Positions 17,025 to 26,598 of a stretch of 64,000 bases of DNA are shown here, one piece after another. The DNA lies in assembly GCA_000169115.1 (NCBI GenBank), contig AAVV01000001.1, positions 124,001 to 188,000 of the forward strand. Reading direction: 5' to 3'. The translations under genes were made by a program, and so were the position numbers. The number at the start of each line of letters is the position of its first letter. The first letter of the stretch is position 1. Origin of the DNA: a marine gamma proteobacterium HTCC2080 (lineage in GTDB: Bacteria > Pseudomonadota > Gammaproteobacteria > Pseudomonadales > Halieaceae). Below the pieces are notes generated by a model, which searched no databases, was not told where the DNA came from, and was given only the letters and a program-made list of their open reading frames with translations.

Positions 17025-18398
17025 ATGCCCAAATCAAAGACTGCATTTGTCTGCAATGACTGCGGCGCAGATTACGGCAAATGGCAGGGACAGTGCAGTG
17101 AGTGTTCGGCATGGAATACCATTACAGAAATTCGCCTCGGTCCGGCAAGTACCGGAAAAACCGTTCAGCGGGGGGGGCGTGGTGGATATGCGGGAACTCG
17201 AGCCGAAGTTAGAGTTCTCAAAGATATTGATCTCGTCGATGTGCCGCTGTTTAGCAGCGGTTTCACCGAACTCGATCGGGTGCTTGGTGGTGGATTGGTA
17301 CCCGGCTCGGCGATTCTTATTGGCGGACATCCCGGGGCCGGGAAAAGTACCTTACTGCTACAGACACTCTGTCACCTCGCTGCAGGGGGGGCTGCGTTGT
17401 ATGTGACTGGCGAGGAGAGTCCGCAGCAAGTGGCCATGCGCGCCGATCGTCTCGATCTTGCGGTTGATGCCCTGCAGCTGATGGCCGAAACTGAAGTTGA
17501 TGCCATTCTTGCGGCCGCCGATGAGTTTCGTCCACGAGTGATGGTGGTGGATTCCATACAGGTTATGCACTCAGAGGCCATCACTTCAGCGCCGGGTAGT
17601 GTGTCGCAAGTGCGCGATTGCGCTGCACAACTGACGCGATACGCCAAGCAGTCCGGGGTGGTTCTAATCTTGGTCGGCCACGTCACCAAAGATGGCAATC
17701 TGGCTGGTCCAAAAGTTCTGGAGCACATGATTGATTGCTCCATTTTGCTGGAGGGAGAACATGACTCCCGTTTTCGCACCCTGCGTAGCAGTAAAAACCG
17801 GTTTGGCGCGGTCAACGAACTCGGTGTTTTTGCCATGACCGACAGAGGCATGCGGGAGGTAAAAAACCCGTCGGCTATTTTCCTAGACCGAGCTGAGGAG
17901 CCTGCATCCGGGACAACGGTCATGGTGGTTTGGGAAGGTACTCGTCCTCTGTTGGTCGAGATTCAGGCGTTGGTCGACGACAGCTCTCTTGGTAACCCTC
18001 GACGGGTTGCTGTGGGGTTTGAGCAAAACAGGCTTGCGATGCTTCTAGCCGTGCTCCATCGGCATGGTGGCATCATGGTGGGTGATCAAGATGTCTTCGC
18101 AAATGTCGTGGGAGGTGTTCGAGTCACTGAGACCAGTGCCGATCTCGCGCTACTGGTTGCCGTTGTTTCCAGTCTGAAGAACCGTATTTTATCGGGAGAT
18201 TGGGTCGTTTTTGGCGAGGTCGGGTTGTCGGGAGAAATTCGCCCAGTTCCCTCGGGGCAGGAGCGGCTGAGCGAGGCTGCAAAACACGGTTTCAAGCGCG
18301 CTATCGTGCCCAAAGGCAATGTACCTAAGCAGCCAATAAAGGGCCTCGAGGTCATTGGTGTCGCCCGGCTCTCCGAGGCGTTAGAGGCCCTGCTGTGA
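17025..18398 (+). CDS. radA: DNA repair protein RadA (Sms)
   Basis: A RecA-like ATPase that aids branch migration and processing of recombination intermediates. An N-terminal zinc finger (CNDCGADYGKWQGQCSEC), Walker A GGHPGAGKST near residue 104, the RadA-specific SSKNRFGAVNELGVF motif near residue 255, and a C-terminal Lon-protease-like domain are all present. Its length, 457 residues, is typical. AGGA lies upstream of the ATG, and 33 bases separate it from the divergent DnaT-like gene. Confidence 0.97.
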   Translation: MPKSKTAFVCNDCGADYGKWQGQCSECSAWNTITEIRLGPASTGKTVQRGGRGGYAGTRAEVRVLKDIDLVDVPLFSSGFTELDRVLGGGLVPGSAILIGGHPGAGKSTLLLQTLCHLAAGGAALYVTGEESPQQVAMRADRLDLAVDALQLMAETEVDAILAAADEFRPRVMVVDSIQVMHSEAITSAPGSVSQVRDCAAQLTRYAKQSGVVLILVGHVTKDGNLAGPKVLEHMIDCSILLEGEHDSRFRTLRSSKNRFGAVNELGVFAMTDRGMREVKNPSAIFLDRAEEPASGTTVMVVWEGTRPLLVEIQALVDDSSLGNPRRVAVGFEQNRLAMLLAVLHRHGGIMVGDQDVFANVVGGVRVTETSADLALLVAVVSSLKNRILSGDWVVFGEVGLSGEIRPVPSGQERLSEAAKHGFKRAIVPKGNVPKQPIKGLEVIGVARLSEALEALL

Positions 18399-18454
18399 CT
18401 CGGCGCTTTAATGGCCTGATGTCTCAGCAGGGCTTAGCAATGCAAACTGTGCGC

Positions 18455-20125
18455 TCAGCCCATTAATTTGCGGTGCTTCACTCGGCTAGGCATATCGGCG
18501 TCCTTGCCTAATCGTGCAACTCGGTCTTCTTCATATTCAGTAAAGTTACCTTGGTGAAACGCTACGCTTCCGTCGTCTTCATAAGCCAAAATATGAGTGG
18601 CGATACGATCTAAAAACCAGCGATCGTGGGAAATGACCAGTGCGGAACCCGGGAATGCGAGTATGGCCTCTTCCAAAGCTCGAAGGGTTTCAATGTCGAG
18701 GTCGTTAGTGGGCTCATCGAGCAGCAGTACGTTGCCACCTTGTTTGAGTAGCTTGGCTAGGTGCAGGCGATTACGCTCACCCCCCGACAGGTCTTTAACA
18801 AATTTTTGTTGGTCTGTGCCCTTAAAATTGAAGCGTCCAACGTAGGAGCGAGAGGGCACTTCATAGCTGCCAATGCGCATAATATCGAGGCCGTCAGAGA
18901 TTTCCTCCCACACAGTTTTGCTGCCATCAAGATCATCTCGGGACTGATCGACATAGGATAATTGTACTGTTTCCCCAAGTTCGACCTCGCCGCCGTCGGG
19001 AGTCTCTATACCCATTAAGAGCTTAAACAACGTTGACTTACCCATGCCGTTAGCGCCAATGATGCCAACAATGCTGCCGGTAGGAACGGTGAAACTGACG
19101 TCGTCAAAAAGGAGTCGGTCGCCGAAGGTTTTTCTGAGATTTTTAACTTCAATAACTTTGTCGCCCAGTCTGGGTCCGGGGGGAATGTAGATTTCATTGG
19201 TCTCGTTACGTGTTTGGAACTCTTGAGAATTTAATTCTTCAAAGCGTGCAAGACGTGCTTTGCTTTTGGCCTGGCGCCCTTTGGGATTAGAGCGCACCCA
19301 TTCGAGTTCGGCTTTAATCGCCTTTTGATGGGCCGCCTCGGTGCGCTGCTCTTGCTCAAGCCGAGTTTCTTTGGCTTCAAGCCAAGTTGAGTAGTTGCCT
19401 TCGTAAGGAATGCCTCGACCCCGATCGAGTTCCAAAATCCAGCCCGCGGCATTGTCTAAAAAGTACCTATCGTGAGTAATTGCAACAACAGTGCCAGAGA
19501 AACTTTCAAGAAATCGCTCCAGCCAGGCAACCGATTCAGCATCGAGGTGGTTGGTAGGCTCATCGAGCAAAAGCATATCGGGCTCAGACAACAATAAACG
19601 GCATAACGCGACCCGCCGCCGTTCGCCACCAGACAATGTGGTGACGTCGCTATCCCAGGGCGGCAGTCTTAAGGCGTTAGCCGCAATGTCGAGTCGTGTA
19701 TCAAGGTTGTGAGCATCCTTTGCCTGAATCACATCTTCATATCGCGCTTGCTTTTTGGCAAGCTCATCAAAATCGGCATCGGGCTCCGCGTAGGCGGCAT
19801 AAACAGCGTCGAGCCCTTGCAGTGCGTCGATAGTTTCTTGCACGCCTTCTTCGACATTGCCGCGCACGTTCTTTTCGGGGTTTAGCTGAGGTTCCTGAGG
19901 GAGGTAGCCAATGTTAATCCCTGGCTGTGGCCTAGCTTCACCCTGAATATCGGTGTCGATGCCTGCCATAATTTTCAGCAGTGTCGACTTTCCGGCGCCA
20001 TTGAGGCCGAGCACGCCTATTTTGGCGCCGGGGAAAAAGGACAAAGAGATATCTTTGAGGATTTCACGTTTGGGTGGGACCATTTTGCCAACGCGGTTCA
20101 TGGTGTAAACGTATTGCGCGCACAT
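18455..20125 (-). CDS. ettA: Energy-dependent translational throttle protein EttA (ABC-F)
   Basis: A cytoplasmic ABC-F ATPase with no membrane domain that binds the ribosomal E site and gates the first elongation step by ADP/ATP ratio. The N-terminus (QYVYTMNRVGKMVPPKREIL) is characteristic of EttA. Two ABC cassettes are visible: Walker A GLNGAGKST and LSGGERRRVAL in the first; GANGMGKST and LSGGERNRLHL in the second. The length, 556 residues, matches E. coli EttA. It is convergent with radA, which ends 56 bases away. Confidence 0.97.
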   Translation of the reverse strand: MCAQYVYTMNRVGKMVPPKREILKDISLSFFPGAKIGVLGLNGAGKSTLLKIMAGIDTDIQGEARPQPGINIGYLPQEPQLNPEKNVRGNVEEGVQETIDALQGLDAVYAAYAEPDADFDELAKKQARYEDVIQAKDAHNLDTRLDIAANALRLPPWDSDVTTLSGGERRRVALCRLLLSEPDMLLLDEPTNHLDAESVAWLERFLESFSGTVVAITHDRYFLDNAAGWILELDRGRGIPYEGNYSTWLEAKETRLEQEQRTEAAHQKAIKAELEWVRSNPKGRQAKSKARLARFEELNSQEFQTRNETNEIYIPPGPRLGDKVIEVKNLRKTFGDRLLFDDVSFTVPTGSIVGIIGANGMGKSTLFKLLMGIETPDGGEVELGETVQLSYVDQSRDDLDGSKTVWEEISDGLDIMRIGSYEVPSRSYVGRFNFKGTDQQKFVKDLSGGERNRLHLAKLLKQGGNVLLLDEPTNDLDIETLRALEEAILAFPGSALVISHDRWFLDRIATHILAYEDDGSVAFHQGNFTEYEEDRVARLGKDADMPSRVKHRKLMG

Positions 20126-20236
20126 AGGACAAGCTCGTTATTTATCGGGTGGAGTAAGTGTGGTTATTGTACGGACGCATCTTAACCGATGGCGACGGTC
20201 AAAGATGACTAAAAGTCTTTTGTATTGAGTTTTTGC

Positions 20237-20261
20237 ATTTAGTTAGTTAGCCTAACTAAAT
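20237..20261. promoter_or_regulatory. Palindromic operator overlapping the MarR gene start
   Basis: ATTTAGTTA and TAACTAAAT form a perfect 9-base inverted repeat around a 7-base centre, and the right arm includes the first bases of the marR-type ATG at 20260. Size, symmetry and position fit a MarR-family autoregulatory site. Confidence 0.75.
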
Positions 20262-20742
20262 GATTAAGCAGCCTACAAGCCCTTCCGTGGCCTATCGAGC
20301 CTTTAGGTTCATGCGCATTATCAGCGAAAACGCCCAGCGTGAATTGGATAACCGCCTCCCTGACACGCTGACATCCCGCCAGTTTGAGGTTCTGAACCGA
20401 CTCTATTTTGTAGGTGATCAAACGGCTTCTCAGTTGGCTACCGCCTTTAACGTATCGGCACCTTCCATGAGCCAAATGATCACGCGGCTTAGGGCCGTTG
20501 GAGTCATCGAGATGAGTCGTAAATCTGATGATGCACGCGCCAAGCTGGTTCGCATAACCGAATCCGGCAAGGAAATTTTGGAATCTACTGTGCAATCTTT
20601 GATGTCCGGCTTTGAGCCGTTTGAGGAAGCCCTGGGGGCTGCGCGGTTGCAGCATCTGCTTGAAGAATTGGAGGCGGTGCAGGGTGCTCTCAGTGGGGTC
20701 GCCGCGAAAGCTAAGGGCAAAGACGCAGATGCTGAGCTCTAG
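20260..20742 (+). CDS. MarR-family transcriptional regulator
   Basis: A 160-residue winged-helix dimer-type regulator. The helix-turn-helix region (QTASQLATAFNVSAPSMSQM) and the wing (IEMSRKSDDARAKLVRITESG) match MarR. The ligand is unknown. The start codon lies within a perfect palindrome, suggesting autorepression. The downstream membrane protein gene overlaps the last codons, so it is the likely target, and its transport or modification activity may relate to the ligand sensed. Confidence 0.92.
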   Translation: MIKQPTSPSVAYRAFRFMRIISENAQRELDNRLPDTLTSRQFEVLNRLYFVGDQTASQLATAFNVSAPSMSQMITRLRAVGVIEMSRKSDDARAKLVRITESGKEILESTVQSLMSGFEPFEEALGAARLQHLLEELEAVQGALSGVAAKAKGKDADAEL

Positions 20743-21751
20743 ATCACGGCAAACTGAGGATTCGGGGCGCCTGAAGGCCAACACGTATAAGCCACTAAAA
20801 TCGCACACCGCATCGCGTTGGTTGGCAGGGGGAGCGCTGTTGTGGGCGGCCAGTGCGCTTACTTTTTTTCTGGCGGCACGATCTTCGCAGTCCTTGCCAC
20901 CGATAGCCCAAGGCGCATTGTTAAATTTACTCTCGCTCTACTTTCCGGTTTTTTTCCTGGCCGTGTGCTTGCTGCTCTTCCTTACTCATAAACGCTCGGC
21001 TATCGATTGGAGGCACAATTTCTCCCTTAACCAGTTGACGGCGGTTAAAGAGAGCGTTTTCGTCTTCAGCTATCTGTTAATCACGCAACTACTGTTGGGG
21101 CTTTGGGGGCATGCAGGTTTGCATTTCCCCGGACCCGATATCTATGATCCGAGTCGGCATGATCTGTTGGATGTCGGTATCTGGGTCGGGATGTACTTTG
21201 CGATCTATGTTGTGGTGCCTCTTGTTTGGCTGTTTTTTCGCTCTTTTGACTGGAACCGCTTGTTTGCATCGCTGCGGTGGAAGCGCGACCTCTGGATTAT
21301 CGGCGTGTATTGGGCGCTGGATTTCTTTGGTCCCATCGTATTCGGAGCGCATTTCTTTGGCCTCAATCCCTGGCTGTATGCTCTGGGAATTCCTGGTGGA
21401 ATTATTGTAAATACCTTGGGCGCAGGATTGCCGGTCGTAATCGTAATGCACATTATTTTGATACCGCGCTTAGTGCTTATTTTTGAAAACAAGTTCACGG
21501 CCATTGCTGCTGCTGGGCTGTTTTATGCCATCTTTAGCCTGTTTGATCCCGGCGTCGACTACAGTAATGGGCAGCACGCGCTGTTGAGTGTGACTTATAT
21601 TGTTATGACTCAAACGCTCGTCGGCATGGGTAAGGCAGCTTTTACTGTCGTTACCGGCAATCCTTTTGTCCACTTCATAACACTCCACGTGCTGAGTGCC
21701 CGAATTCCTCTAGACACCGCAATGTATGGAGAGATTTTTAGCGGACGTTAG
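20729..21751 (+). CDS. Polytopic membrane protein of unknown function
   Basis: About 340 residues with roughly eight membrane segments after a short polar N-terminus. The ATG at 20729 overlaps the end of the MarR gene by 14 bases, suggesting translational coupling; an upstream extension in the same frame is merely the MarR gene read out of frame. I see no glutamate-protease (CPBP) motifs or transporter signature that would name the family. It is likely controlled by the MarR protein. Confidence 0.7.
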   Translation: MLSSRSRQTEDSGRLKANTYKPLKSHTASRWLAGGALLWAASALTFFLAARSSQSLPPIAQGALLNLLSLYFPVFFLAVCLLLFLTHKRSAIDWRHNFSLNQLTAVKESVFVFSYLLITQLLLGLWGHAGLHFPGPDIYDPSRHDLLDVGIWVGMYFAIYVVVPLVWLFFRSFDWNRLFASLRWKRDLWIIGVYWALDFFGPIVFGAHFFGLNPWLYALGIPGGIIVNTLGAGLPVVIVMHIILIPRLVLIFENKFTAIAAAGLFYAIFSLFDPGVDYSNGQHALLSVTYIVMTQTLVGMGKAAFTVVTGNPFVHFITLHVLSARIPLDTAMYGEIFSGR

Positions 21752-21935
21752 GTCCACTTCAGCCACGAAACGAACGTCTGGCAGCTGTCGGTTAAGCGCC
21801 GGTTTTCATGATCGTTCCATCTGATCGCTCACAGAGACCGTTTTGTCGCTTATGCCTTCATGTCGACGACCACAACCATTAGCTTGCACAGGCTAATTAA
21901 TAAAAAGTCTAAAATTTTTGGAGATGCTCAACACT

Positions 21936-24926
21936 ATGTCCCAGCAAAAAAGTTTCAAAAAAGCACCACTAGCGGCAGGTGTCGCCCTGGCAGTAGCGTC
22001 GCAGCTGAGTTTTTCCCAGGACGTATCAAACGAGGTTGACAGCGGTGCTTCAGATTCCGCTATGGAAGAGGTGATCGTAACCGGAATCCGTCAGAGCCTT
22101 CAGAAGTCAGCGGATATTAAACGTGATAATGCGGGTGTGGTCGACGCAATTACGGCTGAAGACATTGGTGCATTCCCCGATACCAACCTAGCCGAAGCGC
22201 TGCAGCGTGTTACTGGCGTGGCGATTGATAGAACCCGTGGCGAAGGTCAGTATGTGACCGTACGGGGTTTTGGTCCGGCGTTTAACTTGGTAACGCTCAA
22301 CGGCCGACAAATGCCAACAACCGGCGGGGATAGCCGCTCATTTGACTTCAGTAATCTGGCTGTTGAGGGTGTTTCTCGGGTTGAGGTCTACAAAAGTGGT
22401 AAAGCTGACGTCCCAACAGGCGGCATCGGTTCTACCATAAATATTGTAACGACACGTCCTTTGGACGCGCCGGGGTTTAATGCCACGGTTGCTGCATCGG
22501 CGATGCACGACACCTCAACAGAGACAGGCGATGACTTCACCCCTGAAGTTTCTCTGCTGATTTCAAATACCTTCCTAGACGACACCGTCGGTATTTCTTT
22601 GAGTGCAGTACGTCAAGAGCGCAATAATGGCGCTGCTACTGCGAGTGTTGCGGGTTGGCGTAGTTTTGCCGGAGACGTGGATAACTGCTGGTGTAGCGCA
22701 CGGCCTTCCGAGTGGGGTGGTATTCCCTACGACCTGGCAACACAGCAAAACAGGCCCACAGGTGCTGATGAGCAATATTCAGTTCCGCAGAATACAGGCT
22801 ACGAGTTTGCCGAGTGGGATCGTGTGCGAACTAACGGACAGTTGACTATGCAATGGGCACCTACTGAGCGCCTGACTGCAACCGTTGACTACACCTACTC
22901 AGAAGTAGAGCTCGAGCGCACCTTCACCAATTACTCAGCTTGGTACAACTTTGGTGGTCAGGAAACGGCTTGGGACGGCAACAATAGCAACGCTTCTCCC
23001 ACCACCTACGCTGAATTTAACGGTGGTAGCGGTGACTTCGCGATGGCTGGTGGTAGCGATGCGACCGTCGCTGAAAATACCTCGATTGGCATTAACTTGG
23101 CTTGGGACGTGACTGATCGACTGTCACTCATGTTTGATTATCACGATTCTGATGCCGAGCAGCGTCCCGATAGCCCCTTTGGCAGCTCTTCGCAGCTTGC
23201 CATTTCCGCATTTTCTCGAGACAAGACAACAACTTATTTCGATCGTGGCGATTTGCCAGTCTTGGCTTTGGATTTGTCTAACCCGCTCAGTACCGACGAC
23301 ATGATTGTTACCGGTAGTGTTTTCGCGAATAACTACGCCAAAATGGAAATCGAACAGGCGCGTTTTGGTGGCTCATTCGACTTTAACCCCGATGGCGTTG
23401 TAAAGAGCATCGACTTTGGTGTTGAGTTTACTGAAGTCAACAACCGCTCAGCGGGCTCCGTCGTTCAGCGTGACGCTTGGGGTGGCGTATCTCAAGTAGG
23501 TGCTATTGCAGATTTATTGACCGAGGTTTCTTCTGCTGGTCGATTCGATGAAATTTCAGGTGGCAGTGATCCTGAGCTGGTGACAAATTACTACGCTTTT
23601 GACATGCCTGCGCTTATCGAACGCACTGAGCAGTTGATGGCCAGTGGTGATGCTGCCACTTTCTCAGTGCCTGATATGGGTGATTGTGGAACGGGCCTGT
23701 GTGCTTCGAGCACTTACAGCTCCGATAGACGCACCACAGAAGAGCAGCTCGCGGCTTACTTCCAGGTGAACATGGGCTTTGATATAGGCGCAGTGCCTGT
23801 TGATGTTCGTCTTGGCGTGCGTTACGAGGAGACGGATATCGACTCTCAGGCATTGGCACCTAGCTATTCGAGAGTCGATTGGGTTGGCGGCAATGAGTTC
23901 AGCGCCGTACCCGGAGAGGCAGATTTTACCGAGCTGAGCGGTAGCTACGACAACGTACTACCTAACCTAGATGTCAGGGTAGGCTTGACTGAAAATATCG
24001 TCGCTCGTTTCTCTTACAGCAAAACAATGACTCGTCCCAACTATGCCGATATTCAGGGTGGCCAAACCATTGACCAACTGCTACGAATCGATGGTGGAAC
24101 GGGGTCGCGGGGTAACCCCAACCTAAAGCCGTTCGAGTCTGACAACATTGACCTCTCTTTCGAGTGGTACTACGGCGACGCCAGCTATTTCTCGGTAGGT
24201 TACTTCACCAAAGATGTTGAAAACTTCATTGGTTTTTCTGAATTCAATGAAACGCTGTTCGACCTTCCACACCCGGGTAATGGTAGCTATGCCGATGAAG
24301 CTCGGGCAGCGTTAGGCAATGCTGCGACGTCCGGTGAACTTTACGATTGGATTCTTGCCAATAAAGAAGGATCTCCAGGTGTTAACACGGCTAACGGTTC
24401 GATAACTGGTCAGTCTGGCGACAGTCTTGCTAACTTCCGCGTGACTGCACCGGTTAACCAAGATGACGATACTGTTGACGGTTGGGAAATTAACCTTCAG
24501 CACACCTTTGGTCAGACTGGCTTTGGCTTTATTGCAAACGCCACATTGGTTGAATCAGATACCGAATACGATAATACGGACCGTACCCAGCAGTTTGTGG
24601 TCTCTGGAATCGGTGATTCCGCCAACCTGATCGGCTTCTACGAGAACGATCGATTCTCAATTCGAGTGGCTTACAATTGGCGTGATGATTTCCTCGCTGG
24701 TACCGGTCAGGCTAATGTTGGCGCTATTCCACCGACCTACGTTGGCGAATACGACCAGTGGGATATCGGTGCGCAATTCCACGTGAGCGATAACCTGTCG
24801 ATTTTTGCGGACGCGATCAACATTACGGACGAAACGACCTACGTCTACGGACGTAGCGAATCTCAGCCATTGTTCGTTGCACAACAGGGTGCTCGTTATA
24901 ATGTAGGTGTTCGCTATACCTTTTGA
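21936..24926 (+). CDS. TonB-dependent outer-membrane receptor of the carbohydrate-uptake type
   Basis: A large receptor of about 996 residues that would carry oligosaccharides across the outer membrane using TonB energy. It has a signal peptide (to about SFSQ), a TonB-box-like EEVIVTG, and a plug domain with DAITAEDIGAFPDTNLAEAL and VTVRGFGPAFNLVTLNGRQ, typical of the long Xanthomonas/Caulobacter-type receptors. A 22-strand barrel follows, ending in an aromatic residue (RYTF) as outer-membrane proteins do. GGAG at 21920 sits 12 bases before ATG 21936 but abuts ATG 21924, so 21936 is preferred. Downstream GH3, GH16 and transporter genes suggest a beta-glucan ligand. Confidence 0.93.
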   Translation: MSQQKSFKKAPLAAGVALAVASQLSFSQDVSNEVDSGASDSAMEEVIVTGIRQSLQKSADIKRDNAGVVDAITAEDIGAFPDTNLAEALQRVTGVAIDRTRGEGQYVTVRGFGPAFNLVTLNGRQMPTTGGDSRSFDFSNLAVEGVSRVEVYKSGKADVPTGGIGSTINIVTTRPLDAPGFNATVAASAMHDTSTETGDDFTPEVSLLISNTFLDDTVGISLSAVRQERNNGAATASVAGWRSFAGDVDNCWCSARPSEWGGIPYDLATQQNRPTGADEQYSVPQNTGYEFAEWDRVRTNGQLTMQWAPTERLTATVDYTYSEVELERTFTNYSAWYNFGGQETAWDGNNSNASPTTYAEFNGGSGDFAMAGGSDATVAENTSIGINLAWDVTDRLSLMFDYHDSDAEQRPDSPFGSSSQLAISAFSRDKTTTYFDRGDLPVLALDLSNPLSTDDMIVTGSVFANNYAKMEIEQARFGGSFDFNPDGVVKSIDFGVEFTEVNNRSAGSVVQRDAWGGVSQVGAIADLLTEVSSAGRFDEISGGSDPELVTNYYAFDMPALIERTEQLMASGDAATFSVPDMGDCGTGLCASSTYSSDRRTTEEQLAAYFQVNMGFDIGAVPVDVRLGVRYEETDIDSQALAPSYSRVDWVGGNEFSAVPGEADFTELSGSYDNVLPNLDVRVGLTENIVARFSYSKTMTRPNYADIQGGQTIDQLLRIDGGTGSRGNPNLKPFESDNIDLSFEWYYGDASYFSVGYFTKDVENFIGFSEFNETLFDLPHPGNGSYADEARAALGNAATSGELYDWILANKEGSPGVNTANGSITGQSGDSLANFRVTAPVNQDDDTVDGWEINLQHTFGQTGFGFIANATLVESDTEYDNTDRTQQFVVSGIGDSANLIGFYENDRFSIRVAYNWRDDFLAGTGQANVGAIPPTYVGEYDQWDIGAQFHVSDNLSIFADAINITDETTYVYGRSESQPLFVAQQGARYNVGVRYTF

Positions 24927-24946
24927 TCCTGCAAGGTACTGATGAT

Positions 24947-24969
24947 AAAGCTGCCCTCGGGCAGCTTTT
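24947..24969 (+). terminator. Rho-independent terminator after the TonB receptor
   Basis: AAAGCTGCCC at 24947-24956 pairs perfectly with GGGCAGCTTT at 24959-24968, followed by TTTTG. It starts about 20 bases after the receptor stop. It may reduce read-through into the halogenase genes and so make the receptor the most abundant product of the locus. Confidence 0.88.
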
Positions 24970-25026
24970 GTCGTTTAAAGAGCGTTAAAATAAGCGCTGG
25001 AAGAAAAGCGCACGGGTAATTGATAA

Positions 25027-26598
25027 ATGGGTACAACTGAGCATGTTGTTATTGTAGGTGGCGGTACCGCTGGCTGGCTGACTGCTGCCAGGTTGGGTGC
25101 AATGGCTAACCGTCAATTCGACATCACGCTGGTGGAATCGCCCAGCGTTCCCACAGTGGGTGTAGGCGAGGGTACCTGGCCATCAATGAAGGCCACGTTG
25201 CAGGCTATTGGGCTATCCGAGCGGGTATTGATTTCAGAGTGCGACGCCAGTTTGAAGCAGGGTACGCTGTTTCACGGCTGGCGCACGGGAGCTGCGGATG
25301 ATAGTTATTTACACCCGTTTAGTTTGCCCCCTGAGTACGCCTCAAAAAATATCGCTGAATATTGGCGTCGCGATGGCTTGCGCTACCCATTTCATGAGGT
25401 TGTCACGCCCCAAGCACTCATTGCGACCACCCACAAGGCCCCTAAAACGGCGGATACTCCTGACTACGCCTTTGCGCTGAATTACGGATATCACGTCGAT
25501 GCAGTGAAGTTCGCAGCGCTGTTGCGGCAACACAGTGTCTCGAGGTTTGGGGTGCGACATATTGAAGGCCATGTTGCCGGTGTTAGCAGTGATTCTGCGG
25601 GGTTTCTCACGAGTCTAGAGCTTGAGGGTGGTGATCGTTTATCGGGTGACTTTTTTGTTGACTGTTCGGGTCAGAAGGCACTGTTGATTGGTGATCACTT
25701 CAAGGTGCCATTTGAGTCGGCACGTCACGTACTGCCCAACAATCGCGCCGTAGTGGCTCAGGTGCCTTACAACGAGCCCAACGATGAAATACATTCTTGT
25801 ACTCAATCGAGCGCTCAGGACTGCGGTTGGATTTGGGATATTGGTCTTCAATCTCGTCGAGGCGTTGGCTATGTCCATAACGCCGACTTTATTTCCGAGG
25901 CTGAAGCCACTCAAACCCTACGAAACTATGCCGAACAATCGGTGGGCGCCAAAGTGGCGCAGGATTTAGCGTGTCGTACACTGAATTTCGAACCCGGATA
26001 CCGCGGTACCCCTTGGACGCATAACTGCGTGGCTGTCGGTTTGTCAGCCGGCTTTATTGAGCCTCTCGAGGCCTCAGCGCTGGCTATGATTGAACAGGCA
26101 GCTTCGTTTTTGGTGGAAAGCTTTCCTGTCAATCGAGATCTTATGGGGCCCGCTTCCCGCGCGTTCAACCGAAAAATGGAGAGCAATTGGGCCAGTATTC
26201 AAGAGTTTCTTAAGCTCCACTACGTGTTAAGTGATCGTGATGACACGCCCTATTGGCAGCAGGCATGCGACGAGACTAGTATTTCTGAAGGCCTATCAGA
26301 CAAGCTGGCCTTGTGGCAGATTCGCGCCCCTTGGCATCCCGACACGCCGCGTATTGACGAGCTGTTCCCGGCTGCGAGCTATCAGTACGTTTGGTTGGGT
26401 ATGAACGGCCACCTCAATGGCGTGATAGGGTCGGCAGGTCAGGGTGGTAAAGATCACGCTTCAAGCAGCGCTGACCTTGATCCCATCTTATTTAAGGTGA
26501 GAGAGCGAGCGCTGCAATTGTCACGGGCTATGCCGGGGAATCGGCAGTTACTGAATGCCCTTCGGATGAATAACCCTTCAGCAACGGTAACAGCATGA
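25027..26598 (+). CDS. Flavin-dependent tryptophan-halogenase-family protein (first copy)
   Basis: A 523-residue FAD protein: GGGTAGWL dinucleotide motif near residue 11, VGVGEGTWP near 45, Lys77 at the position of the catalytic lysine of PrnA, and EPLEAS with the second catalytic glutamate near 350. The halogenase signature WxWxIP is altered: the sequence reads WIWDIG, with proline replaced. Such proteins are common next to TonB receptors in carbohydrate loci, where halogenation has generally not been demonstrated. The stop overlaps the SapC-like start as ATGA. It may act on a glycan- or aromatic-linked substrate; this is inference. Confidence 0.85.
   Translation: MGTTEHVVIVGGGTAGWLTAARLGAMANRQFDITLVESPSVPTVGVGEGTWPSMKATLQAIGLSERVLISECDASLKQGTLFHGWRTGAADDSYLHPFSLPPEYASKNIAEYWRRDGLRYPFHEVVTPQALIATTHKAPKTADTPDYAFALNYGYHVDAVKFAALLRQHSVSRFGVRHIEGHVAGVSSDSAGFLTSLELEGGDRLSGDFFVDCSGQKALLIGDHFKVPFESARHVLPNNRAVVAQVPYNEPNDEIHSCTQSSAQDCGWIWDIGLQSRRGVGYVHNADFISEAEATQTLRNYAEQSVGAKVAQDLACRTLNFEPGYRGTPWTHNCVAVGLSAGFIEPLEASALAMIEQAASFLVESFPVNRDLMGPASRAFNRKMESNWASIQEFLKLHYVLSDRDDTPYWQQACDETSISEGLSDKLALWQIRAPWHPDTPRIDELFPAASYQYVWLGMNGHLNGVIGSAGQGGKDHASSSADLDPILFKVRERALQLSRAMPGNRQLLNALRMNNPSATVTA

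Noticed and set aside
18386-18433. Hairpin between radA and ettA as a terminator
   Set aside because: The complementary segments GCCCTGCTG and CAGCAGGGC are separated by a loop of about 30 bases and no T-run follows.
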